64,000 bases of DNA, taken from positions 930,001 to 994,000 of the forward strand of contig JAGTWJ010000010.1 of the NCBI GenBank assembly GCA_020064725.1. The letters run 5' to 3'. The notes below the pieces were generated by a model, which saw only the letters and a list, made by a program, of their open reading frames with translations, ran no database searches and was not told the DNA's origin. Made by a program: the position numbers and the translations under genes. This DNA comes from Drechslerella dactyloides. Taxonomy: Eukaryota > Ascomycota > Orbiliomycetes > Orbiliales > Orbiliaceae. Within the stretch, counting starts at the first letter, position 1; every line of letters starts with the position of its first letter. This document shows positions 34,901-44,768 of this stretch, in pieces.

Positions 34901-36116
34901 CCTCGATATCCGTCTCGACAGCATCACAACCGGCGAGAGCGAAGCAGATGCCATCTCAACCCTTTTCACCGAAGAACTCGGCGCCGTCTTCCAAGTCCGC
35001 GAGAAGGATATGTCCCGCTTCAGCGAAATCTGCACCAGTGCAGGCCTCCCCGAGTCCACCATCTTCGTTATCGCGAAACCGCAGCCCTCATCCATCGCCA
35101 TCAGCTACAATAAGCAAACCCTCTTCTCCTCCTCCCGCGGTGCCCTCCAGCAACTCTGGTCTCGTACCTCCTACGAAATGCAGAAAGTCCGCGACAATCC
35201 GTCCTGCGCGTCGCAAGAATACGCGTCGATCCTCGACGACGCAAACCCCGGCCTCGCATTCCACCCGTCCTTCGACCCCTCTGCCTCCTTCATCCCGCCG
35301 TCGCCCGCGAAACCCCGCGTGGCAATTCTCCGTGAACAAGGTGTGAACGGGCACGCGGAAATGGCATTCGCCTTCCACGTCGCGGGCTTCACACCCGTAG
35401 ACGTCCACATGACCGATCTGATATCTGGCGGGACCTCACTCACCGAGTTCACTGGTCTCGCAGCCTGCGGTGGCTTTTCGTACGGTGACGTCCTCGGTGC
35501 GGGCGCCGGGTGGGCGAAGAGCGTGCTGCTGCACCCGGGCACGCGTGCAGACTTTGCCAACTTCTTCGCGAGAAAGGATACATTTGCGCTGGGCGTCTGC
35601 AACGGCTGTCAGTTCCTCAGCCATTTGAAAGATCTGATACCCGGCGCAGCAGACACATGGCCGAGTTTCGAGCGCAACGAAAGCGAGCAGTACGAAGCGC
35701 GGGTCTGCATGGTCGAGGTGCTCGACGACAATACAACCGCAGAGACGGCGAGCGTCTTCCTGCGCGAGATGGTGGGTACGAAAATGCCGATTGTAACAGC
35801 GCACGGCGAGGGACGCGCTGTGTTCCGCACACCCGGCACGTCGCCACAGCTGCTACAAGAAAAGGGCCTCGTGAGCCTCCGCTATGTGGATAACAGCGGC
35901 GTCGCGACAGAGCGGTACCCTGAGAACCCGAACGGGAGTCCCGGCGGCATCACGGGTGTTAAGAGCGCAGATGGTCGGGTGTTGGCGATGATGCCGCATC
36001 CCGAGCGGACGGTGCTGTTGCAGGCGCATAGTTATTTGAGCGCTGAGGCGGAGGGGTGGGGCCACCTGGGACCGTGGGTGAAGATGTTCCAGAGTGCGAG
36101 ACAGTGGGTGGGATGA
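31929..36116 (+). CDS. ADE6: Phosphoribosylformylglycinamidine (FGAM) synthase
   Basis: Converts FGAR, glutamine and ATP to FGAM in step 4 of de novo purine synthesis, in the cytosol. I read two exons, 31929-32450 and 32529-36116, giving 1369 codons, which matches the large single-chain eukaryotic type. Visible motifs are FAQVNSEHCRHKQFNA (start of the synthetase core), KVETHNHPTAVSPYPGAATG, IRSIHDVGAGGLSNALPELV, SANWMAAGSHPGEGAALYE and VSIPVGKDSMSMKMKW. In the C-terminal class I glutaminase domain, GVCNGCQ holds the nucleophile Cys1198, and the late MMPHPERTVL supplies the His and Glu of the triad. All domains are intact. A leader intron is possible. The gene converges on the cysteine synthase gene 335 bp downstream. 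Confidence 0.98.
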
Positions 36117-36451
36117 TTGCGTCGACGCACTTGCTTTATACCATATGGTGCAGTCTTAGGAGCGTGTAGATGTGGCATGGCAGGTGTGTGTATAAGCGGG
36201 ATTCGATCGATGTGGGATTCTTATCTAGATGAACGAATGTAAATAGCATATAGAGCTTGGTATATACCTATTATTAAAGCCCTCAGATGGAGCGTTCTAG
36301 GACGCATGCCGGTCGATTACAAATGGCTGCTGCCTCTATTTGTGCCATTAATTTATATTTTCTAGGTTTATACATATAGCCCGAAGCTGTACTTACAGCC
36401 AGTTATAGACAGAAGTATACACATATCATGACCTATACACAAATCTACTCT
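36117..36451. other. Convergent 3' spacer, ADE6 and cysteine synthase
   Basis: 335 bp, AT-rich, between two stop codons on opposite strands. It should hold both polyadenylation regions. No other feature seen. Confidence 0.5.
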
Positions 36452-37754
36452 CTACGGCAGGGCAATGTATCTGTGCAACCGCTCAGGAATCGACCCCAGC
36501 AGTCCCTTCCCCTCCAACCACCCCTTACTGAACAACCGCTCCGCATACCGATACGCCCCGTCGCACAGCACCGTCACGACCGTCTTCCCCGGCCCCAGAA
36601 TCTGCGCCATCTCGTACGCGGCCACGACGTTCAACGCCGTGCTGGCGCCGACGTACAACCCTTCCTCGTCCAGCAGCCGGTACACCATCGCTATACTCTT
36701 CTCGTCGGAAATCTGCAGCGCATCGTCGACGAGCGAGATTTCCGGCGCGAGGTTATCCGTCACGCGGCCCTGTCCGATACCTTCTGTGATACTGCTGCCT
36801 GATCGCTCGGTTAACTTCCCGCCGGACTTGATATACGAATACAGCACGGAGCCCGGCGGATCGGCGAGGAAGCTCTTGACGCGACCGTCGCTCGCGTCCT
36901 TTAGGTATCGTGTTATCCCCGCGAGGGTCCCGCCGGTACCCGTTGAGCAGGTGAATCCGTCAATAGCACCCGCTGTCTGCGCCCATATCTCCGGTCCCGT
37001 CGTCTCGATGTGCGCGCGGCGGTTGGCGGTGTTATCGAACTGGTTCGTCCAGACGGCGTTTCCAGTTTGTTCCGCGAGCTGTTCGGCGTGTCGTCGGGCT
37101 TGGTGGTTGTAGTTTTCCGGATTGTCAAAGGCGACGGCGGGGACGGGGTAGACGGTGGCGCCGAGAAGGCGGAGGAGGTCGATTTTGCCCTGGGATTGGG
37201 TGTTTGGCATGTAGATTATACAGTTGTAGCCTTTCGCGCGGCAGACGTGGGCGAGGCCGATGCCTGTGTTGCCGGCGGTGCCTTCGATGACGGTGCCGCC
37301 GGGGCGGAGGAGGGAGCGTTCTTCGGCGTCTCTGACGACGTAGAGGGCTGCGCGGTCTATATTATATACAAATTTGATAAAACCACGTTAGCAGGTTCAT
37401 TCCGTACGTATCCAGCGAGGAGCATGGCGAGTTGGTAACATGGGAGTGACGGCATGTATTGAGATAGACGCACCCTTCACGCTCCCACCAGGATTCATAA
37501 ACTCCGCCTTCCCCAGAATCTCGCACCCGGTCTCGTCGCTCAGCTTATTCAGGCGAATCAGCGGCGTCCTACCAATCGCTTCACATAGCCGTCAAATTAG
37601 CAGTCTGTCGAGGTCGAATGGTGTGTATCGTGCGCGTACCGCCGACGAATCCATTAACGGTGCTCTGCGCCTGCGAGACTCGCTGCGTGTACGCGAGCTC
37701 CGAGGCCGCGGGGGCGACGCTGCTGGCAAACCGCCGGAAGGTTGGGCGGAACAT
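36452..37754 (-). CDS. Cysteine synthase, mitochondrial Mcy1/Cys12 type
   Basis: A PLP-dependent fold-type II enzyme of the O-acetylserine sulfhydrylase/cystathionine beta-synthase family. I read three exons: 37640-37754, 37474-37578 and 36452-37356, giving 374 codons. The N terminus MFRPTFRRFASSVAPAAS is Arg- and Ser-rich without acidic residues, as in mitochondrial presequences. AIGRTPLIRLNKLS is followed by NPGGSVKDRAA, where Lys73 is the PLP lysine and the GSVK/DRA junction is an exon boundary. GTAGNTGIGLAHV and STGTGGTLAGITRYLKD are the substrate- and phosphate-binding loops. The MPNTQSQGKIDLLRLLGATV segment and the NPENYNHQARRHAE segment resemble yeast YGR012W/Mcy1 and S. pombe Cys12 more than the canonical enzyme. 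Whether it makes cysteine in vivo cannot be read from sequence. Confidence 0.9.
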
Positions 37755-39433
37755 GGCGGCAGTCAATTGATGAGGTGCCGAAGTGTCGTCGAGATGTGTG
37801 TAGAGTGTAGAACGTAGAGCGGAGAGAGTGTGGAGGGGTGAGTGGCATCGGCATTGGCTGCCGAGCACGCCATCACTGGTTACACAGGGCGCAAAATACC
37901 ACGCACGTCCCAATCGAGCGAACCTTGGCAGGCACCCATATGACTATATAATATCGATCGAAGGGATACAACATTGTGCTGTCCGCTAGGGATATACCTG
38001 ACTGGACGCCGTAGTATCACTACGTGGTATCGAATGTCACATCTTACTTGCGAAAGCCCATGGCGCTCAGCTCGGCGCCCGGGTACACGGCCGGCTGTTG
38101 AATTCATGAATCGACGTTATTCTTACCAAGGTTCAGCTAAGATCTTAAGGGTACACATTAGCTTCGCATCAAATCGCGCATCGAGCACGCGACAAGGTAC
38201 TCTAGCGGCTGACATCGAGGCTAAAATTTATTGTGCAACTCCACTAGTGCACTAGAAAATCTGGTTTAGGTTTATTTAGAGACCAATGCTTGCACAAATA
38301 TATGTATATAACCGTAGATCAGCTTCTCCACATCCTGTAGTGCCGACCGAACGTAAGTTTGTAGACGGTCAATATGATCTCTAGATCCACTAATTCAATT
38401 TCTTCCTCACAACAGCACTTTCAAGCGTAACCGCAGCAATAAATTAAAATCGATCCAGAGCGTTATAATAGAGAAAGTAAAGTTAACAACTGCTTTTATC
38501 ATCGATCCCGCATCCGCGGCAACAGTATATAAGTGAAAAACAAACGTAAAAAGCAACAAGTGTAAAGTGTAGACGAACGAAAAAAGGAGCTCCGCATACT
38601 GAAGGCAAAAACAAGACATACATGCACGCGCATATCGCTACTGTACAGGACGTCTGGCAGGCAACATGATGAACAAAATCAAGACGACTGGGCAAAGATA
38701 TCAACTTTGAGAGAACGGATGGACGGACTAAAGAGGGAAGTGATATACGCAGCAAACATACAGACGACAGCACAATCTCAAGCCTGTCCTTGAAAAAAAA
38801 GCTGTAAAGAAACAAATCACGTAACAAGCGTATTCTTGCATTTTGGCTGATTAGTATCCCTATCACGTCCACCGCTCCTCCCACTTCGTGGCACCTATCC
38901 TGCTAATGGGGTGTGTAAGTGCCATATTTTCAACATCTTGTCAGGATCATCATGGAAAGTGAAAGTAGAGGTGAACGCGTAAGCTTGTCTTGTTTTGTGC
39001 GCATGTATGCATGTGCGTATGTTTACGAGTGTAGGTATTGTGTATGCAGTATGTTTTATGTAGATGCGACCGGGAATGAATGAATGAATGCTACTCAGCG
39101 ATGGCTCGTCTTGCGCTTGTGGCGGGGGCGCCGGGTGTTCCCGTTGCTGATTTGGCTGGAACTGTGTCTGGAACTGCGTGGGGAACTGTTTCGGGAACTT
39201 TGATTGGGACTTTGTTGGTGATTGATGCTGCCATTGTTGCTGTTGTCGCTGCTGTGGCTCGATCGAGGCTTCGGTGGGTCATTGGGCAGCGCGTATTTCT
39301 GCCATCCATTTGTCACGTTAGCATATCACCGTTGTTCCTCTAATACAAGGCTCGCCCGTTCGCTGAAATGCATGATACGAGCGTAAAGTAGGAGACTGAT
39401 AGGGTGAACTGAGTGGAAGGTGAGGAGACTAAC
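37755..39433. other. 1.7 kb spacer with a transcribed-looking 3' part
   Basis: Left part: promoter of the cysteine synthase gene. Right part (about 38400-39433): probable 3' region of the SR-protein gene, including a 12-bp minisatellite at 39156-39215 and a possible 3' intron at 39299-39433 (see findings). No independent gene is supported. Confidence 0.5.
39156..39215. repeat. 12-bp minisatellite, about five copies
   Basis: Five degenerate copies of a unit like CTGGAACTGTGT, phased every 12 bp. Because 12 is a multiple of three, each reading frame across it gives a four-residue repeat; on the minus strand one of these frames is Ser/Arg-rich. Confidence 0.8.
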
Positions 39434-41823
39434 CTAATACCGTCCGCCAGACCTTGGACCGCGGTCGTAGTCATCCCGGCTGTAATTGCGAGGAGGTGAG
39501 CGCCCGCCGCTACCACGCGCCGGGGGACCGCCATACTCGTTGCCGTATCCACGCCCTTTATCATCATCATATCTCCTCGGCGGCTCATCGTAACGTCCGC
39601 CTCCACCTCCACCTCCGCCGCTGCCGCCGCGTGGTTCATCGTATCTACCGCCTGATCGGGGCCCATAGCCGTCAGGAGAGCGTCTGTCATAGGGGGAGGG
39701 AGAAAAGCGGCGGTGATCATTACGGTAGTTCTCGCCGCCACCGCCACCGCCACGACGGTCGTCCCGGCTGCTGCCGCCGTATGGACTGCGTTCGCGGAAG
39801 CTGCGTTCTCGGTTGTCGCCGCCGCCGCCGCCGCCCCTCTGGGGGGAGTATCCGCCGCCTCGTCCGGCGCGTGGGGAGTATCCACCTCGGTCGCCGCGGT
39901 GGGGAGAGTAGCCGCCGCGTCGGGGGGAGTAGCCGCGCCCTTCGCGCGGTGGTGAGTAGCCGCCGCCGTTGCGTCGGCCCGGTGGTGGTGGGGAGCGGGA
40001 GCGTCCTCTGGAGTTCCGGGACTGTGGTGCGAATTGTCCGAGGAGAAGTGGCGGGTGATTAATATTCCATTCCATGATTACGTTCTGGGGAGATAGCCCT
40101 AGCCAGGGTGGGTGGGTGGTTGGTTGGCGAAACCTACATCGGACGTGCACGAGACCCTGCCTCCCTTGAAATCGTAGTTGTCCAGCTTGTTGATAGCTAT
40201 CCTGAGATCGTCTGCAGTCTCAAACTCGACAATGCTAGACGGGTATGGTTAATAGGGGAAGCTTCCAGTTGAGGAAACGAGGGAAGAAACGTACCCAGAT
40301 CCGTCACGGTTGCGCGAAACTTCGCTAAAGACAACGTCGACACCGGACTTTCTGGCAAAGTCTTTCAGATCCTACACGGTAAGATATTCGTATAAGTGGC
40401 GGTCCCAAGATCCAGAAAGCACATCTCATGCAGGCAGCAGGCGCTGTTGTGTAAAGCAATTCTTCTTGTTCTCTTTGAGTGTGTGTCTTTGCAAATGACA
40501 TTTCCAGGCGGGGAGGCAGGCAGGCAGGCAGCAGCAGGAGACAAGGATAGCAAATCCAGCCAGGACCAAGGCGGGCTCAACAGGTAACAGCAGGGAGGAG
40601 CAGCGGTGCATGGCATCTATTGTTCTTCTTCCAGGTAGACAGGATGGATTGGATTTCCGGGGAGTACAGAGTATCTCTCAGAGGCGTGCTTGGATTATTT
40701 CTCCCCTCTGTTTTGATCGATCCAGTCCAGATGCGATGCAGCAGAGAGTGAAAAGACTCGCGTCTCGTCTGGCAAGGGCTTCACGGGCGGAGATAAACAG
40801 GTAACCGCTGTTTGATATGACTGAGCTCCAAGCTATGTGGGCAGCCAGCCAATATCAAACCGGACCAGACGATCCCCTCTTAGCAAAGTCCCCCACCCTG
40901 ACGAACGGCAGCAGCTAGCTTCGTCCCACCGCCTCAAGAGAGCAAGAATCCAGAAAAGTCGGCATGCAGATGGAACAGAGAGAAGAGGAGTCAGACCTGC
41001 CAGCTGGTATCCGTAGGAAGCCCAGAGATGTTCATTCGATAAGGCGTGCGGCGGGGGCGCGGCGTGCGGTCTCCGGATGGTCCATTGAAGTCGCTACGTT
41101 GCGGACGCGGGCCGCGGGCAAACTGGACGGTCAACCTAGAATCCAAAAACTCCTTTCCGTCTGCGTGGGTCGGGCAGCGAGAGCAGTTGGTGAAGGTGCT
41201 TGTTTTAGCCATCATCGCGGGTGTATAGTAGAGTGCATCTGCATGGTGATTGCAGACCGAACATAAAGCGAGATTGAGACTGCCGGCTGGCCAGCCGACC
41301 AGGGATTATGCATTCTTACGGAAGACTGCATGATGCATGAGCGTTAGCACATCGTGATCTGATCGCGAGCGAGGATGCAGGTATGCGAAGTTGAACAGGG
41401 ACGGGCCGATGCATGCATGCATGAGGGCGTGCATGCACGCGTGCGCGATGAGGGTAGGTACATACTTGGAACGATGTCTCGGGCGTCGGCAGGGCTCGAG
41501 TATTCGATGAAACCGAAGCCGTTCATCAACTTGATCTCCTGGATGGTGCCATGGCCGTGTTTGACGAAGAAGTCCTCGACGTCCTTCTTGGTAGCTGCGC
41601 GCGCGAAATGTGGTCAGCAAACGATACATCATCATCGATATCGACTGCAGCTCGCGTGACGAAAGAAGGCAGCGAGAGCATCTATCTCCACGCGAAATGG
41701 GCAGCCTCCCGCATCATCATCGTAGACGACCAAGGCGCCGCTGCCAGATTTGATCGCGGGACGGATGGAAGGCAACTTGCCTGTTTTGGGCAGATTCCCG
41801 AGATAGAGGCGTGTGTCGGACAT
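39434..41823 (-). CDS. SR-type splicing factor with two RRMs and Gly/Arg/Tyr-Ser-Pro tail (Srp1/Srp2-like)
   Basis: A nuclear RNA-binding protein expected to act in pre-mRNA splicing or export. I read six exons: 41781-41823, 41466-41594, 40997-41160, 40295-40371, 40138-40234 and 39434-40021, giving 365 codons. RRM1 starts at residue 4 (TRLYLGNLPKTATKKDVEDF; RNP1-like MNGFGFIEYSS). A linker rich in PRPQR and PRRTP leads to RRM2 (YRMNISGLPTDTSWQDLKDF; DGSGIVEFETADDLRIAI). The tail repeats GGYSPxRG about six times and then carries GGGG- and DDYDRG-type segments. Intron 1 (41595-41780) has a GC donor (AG/GCAAGT). A longer leader with introns is possible upstream. The exact paralogue (Srp2, Srp1 or Npl3-like) is uncertain; the class is clear. 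Confidence 0.88.
41595..41780 (-). other. GC-AG intron in the SR-protein gene
   Basis: The boundary reads AAACAG/GCAAGT, with no usable GT nearby, and the acceptor GCGCAG/CTACC restores LPKT-ATKKDVEDF in RRM1. GC-AG introns are a known minority class with exactly this strong extended donor. Confidence 0.75.
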
Positions 41824-42951
41824 GTCTGCGGGTGGATTGGGCGTGTCGACGTATGTCCAGCGAGGCGCGTAAGGATCCCTCGCTCTCGAAGCGACGTGCT
41901 CGTGCTGCTGCTGCTGCTCCTGCTATCCTGCAAGACACAGTATTCGGATTGAAAAGGGGATGGATGGAACGAGATGTTTGTTGGGTGGGAGCCGAGCGTG
42001 GGAGCCGAGGATGATGCGAATAATAATATCTTCCAAGCTGCGTGATGCAAACAAATGTCAGAACTGCAGGCCAGCGAGTCTCCACCGCACCGTAGCTATC
42101 AAATCGTATCAACGGCTGGGTCGGCTGATTTAGACGAGACGAGGTGAAACGAGGTTCGAAGGAAACAGACAGGCAGGATGGCTGCCGAGATGGAGGACGG
42201 GAGGTACGGAGGTAGTGGGAAGGTGTCCGGTCAGATTGGTTCGTTCCAAGGCAGGTGCAGCAGGGCACAGGCCTAGTTTCTCTGACCGAGTGCTTACACG
42301 CCGGGTTTATGTATGTCTTATGTAACAGGCCAAGCGGTGACGGAACGGGGCTGTCAAAGCGAGCGAGGGCTCGGAACGCATGTAGTAACAGGACGGAGGC
42401 GCACCCGATCACAAGACAGCTCGATTGCTGATACTTACCGGTTCAGACGCCCTCTGAGACGCCGTCGAACGGTGCACAGAAGCCAGCTGGAGGGGAAGAC
42501 GTGAGACAGACAAGCCAATGGCCGCGGTGGACGATGGAATGTGGATGTGGATGCAAAATGATGGTGATAGTCAGGGACCCGACGGGCGGCTGGAAGAGGG
42601 CAGAAAAACGAGGCGGGCACTTTCAGGCGGCACAGCCAGCCAGCTGCAGCCCTGACAGCAGTTCCTGCACTCGCGATCAGAATTACTTCACCAGTCGACA
42701 TGCTCGACGCGGCATTTATACCGTCAGTTACGAAAGAGTACAGATACAATTACGCCATGCATTCACTCGACGAATGCTCTGTCGCAGGCCCGTGCGGACG
42801 TGCACCAGCCACGCGGGTGGTGCGCCACGTTACACACAGCCACCCACACGTTACACACACGACCTCTATCACTACGCCGGGGAAACTTAATATCTCCAAC
42901 CGCGTGATCCTAGTATTCGATCGTAGGCATCCCAGATACAACGTAGTCTGA
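41824..42951. other. 1.1 kb region upstream of the SR gene and 3' of galactokinase
   Basis: Probably the SR-gene promoter and leader, plus the galactokinase 3' untranslated region. Overlapping frames on both strands (for example 41717-42412) are Ser/Arg/Pro-rich and have no family. Nothing more is supported. Confidence 0.45.
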
Positions 42952-44768
42952 TCAAAACGTCAGCAGATCGCTCCGGTAAACGACCGCCCCGCGCCCCGGC
43001 TTGGACACCACCACCGTCTCCCGCCATGCCTCCTCTGACGACAGCACCCTCGGCACCTGATTCCGATAGTACTCCTCCCGCAGCGCCGCCTCCACCGCTG
43101 CCACTCGGTCCTCCGGCACGAGATGTACGCTGCACCCGCCCCACCCAGCGCCCGTCAGCCGGCTGCCGACGCTGCCCGCCTTCCGGGCGATCTCACAGAT
43201 CTGGTCGAGTTCCGGACATGAGCAATCGAACAGGTCCCGGCAGCTGTCCTGGCTCTCGTTCATGAGCTGACCGAGTGCTTGCAGGTAAGATAGCGATGCG
43301 TTTTCTGGGGCGTGCATCATCAGCTCTGCAAACTTGTTCACGCGCAGTGCCTCCGAGAAGACGTGCAGTGCACGCTTCCGCAGCTGGAACCGCTCCGCAC
43401 GGACTATAGTGAATGTTAAGAATTAACATAGCAGTTAGCACATATATATATCAATTTATAAGATATAATGGAGGGGATTTGAATGTATACGTACCCGGGA
43501 ACCGCGTCATGTACTTCTCCGTCAGCTCTTCCCCAGTCGTACCCAGAATCCCCGCGATCTCCCCTTTCGTATACCCCTCTTCTTGCTCTAATGCTCCCTT
43601 CACGACATCCAGCATGTTTTCTAACTGCTCTACCACACCCACCGTCTCACCGCCCTTCTTCTCGAAATACCGCTTCTGCAGCCCACTCAGTGTACTACCC
43701 AGAGGGCCCTTATCCGCAGGTAACGGGCCAACGCCCAGCTTCTTCGCGAGCACCTCCGCTGCTAGTGTCGTCTCCACGACACGCAGGTTATAGTGAATTG
43801 GCGCCGTCGTCTTCTTGTCCGCCTGGACGTAGGTTTGCGCGATAAGGAAGCTCAGCGGCGGGTCAGACTTCGGGAAGGAGAATTGCATCGCCTGCAGCTT
43901 CGGTACGAAGGAGACGTAAAGTGCGCTGTCCTTGTCGCCGAACACCGACGCCGTCTGGTCCATTCTACACATCCAAGCAACCTTGTAAGTGTTCAAGCGT
44001 ATGTATATCATGTTGAGTTGCCAGGAGAGCCACAGATGCTTCTTACCCGCCGCTGTTCACGCCAACGAATCGCTCGCTCACGACGGCGAGATCCACCAAC
44101 TCCGCCTTCGTTACCTCCTGCTGCCCGTTGGCCGTCAACACCGCCAGCGCGCTGGCACACGTAAACGCAGCACTACTCGACAATCCCGCACCGCTCGGCA
44201 CGGTCCCGTGCACTAGCACCTTCATGCTGACGGGCGTCTCCGTCCACCCTTTACCTCTCAGCAGCTCTAACGCTCCGCGTAACCCGCACTTAAAGTAGTT
44301 GGACCAGTGATGCTCGTTGTTGTCAATTTCGACATCGTGCGATGAGTCGGCGGGGAGAGAGAAGGATTTAGAGGGGAATTTGTCCGGTGTTAGGTTTGCG
44401 ATCTGGACTGTAGGAGCTGTGCCGGGTGCTGTTGGGTTTGTGGTGACCGCGATGAGGAGGTCAGCGGTGACGGCCATGGGGAGGACTTGGTAGAGCATGT
44501 AGTCGATGTGCTGGTGGTATTCAAGCGCTCATATACTTATCAGTCAGCAATGATCGATACCGATAGAAAGTGCAAGCAAACCATCAAGACTAACCTCGCC
44601 GATAATATTGACGCGACCCGGCGCACGGGCTATAAACTCCGGCAGACAATCATACACCCGCTTGAATTCCTCCACGAGATCGCTCCACCGCTTGCCCTGT
44701 GAGAGCAGGGCATCCGGCGCATAGATTTCCGCCAAGCTGGCGACCTGTGGGACCGTCGGCTCCGTCAT
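42952..44768 (-). CDS. GAL1: Galactokinase
   Basis: Phosphorylates galactose with ATP in the Leloir pathway (GHMP kinase family, cytosol). I read four exons: 44595-44768, 44047-44510, 43495-43964 and 42952-43403, giving 519 codons. The galactose-binding signature GRVNIIGEHIDYM spans the first splice junction (residues about 51-63). The GHMP ATP-binding loop is GTVPSGAGLSSSAAF. GVNSGGMDQTASVFG is the conserved catalytic Asp segment, also rebuilt across an intron. The C-terminal GHMP motif is RLTGAGWGGCSVHLV. All signatures are intact, so a kinase is more likely than a Gal3-type sensor. There is no other galactose gene in the window. Confidence 0.97.

Noticed and set aside
39340..39885. 181-codon minus frame overlapping the SR-protein tail
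   Set aside because: A shifted frame of the Gly/Arg repeat region; an Ala/Thr-rich product of codon bias.
41400..41445. GCATGCATGCATG-type repeats
   Set aside because: A short alternating tract inside an SR-gene intron; not a CRISPR array or a regulatory array I can support.
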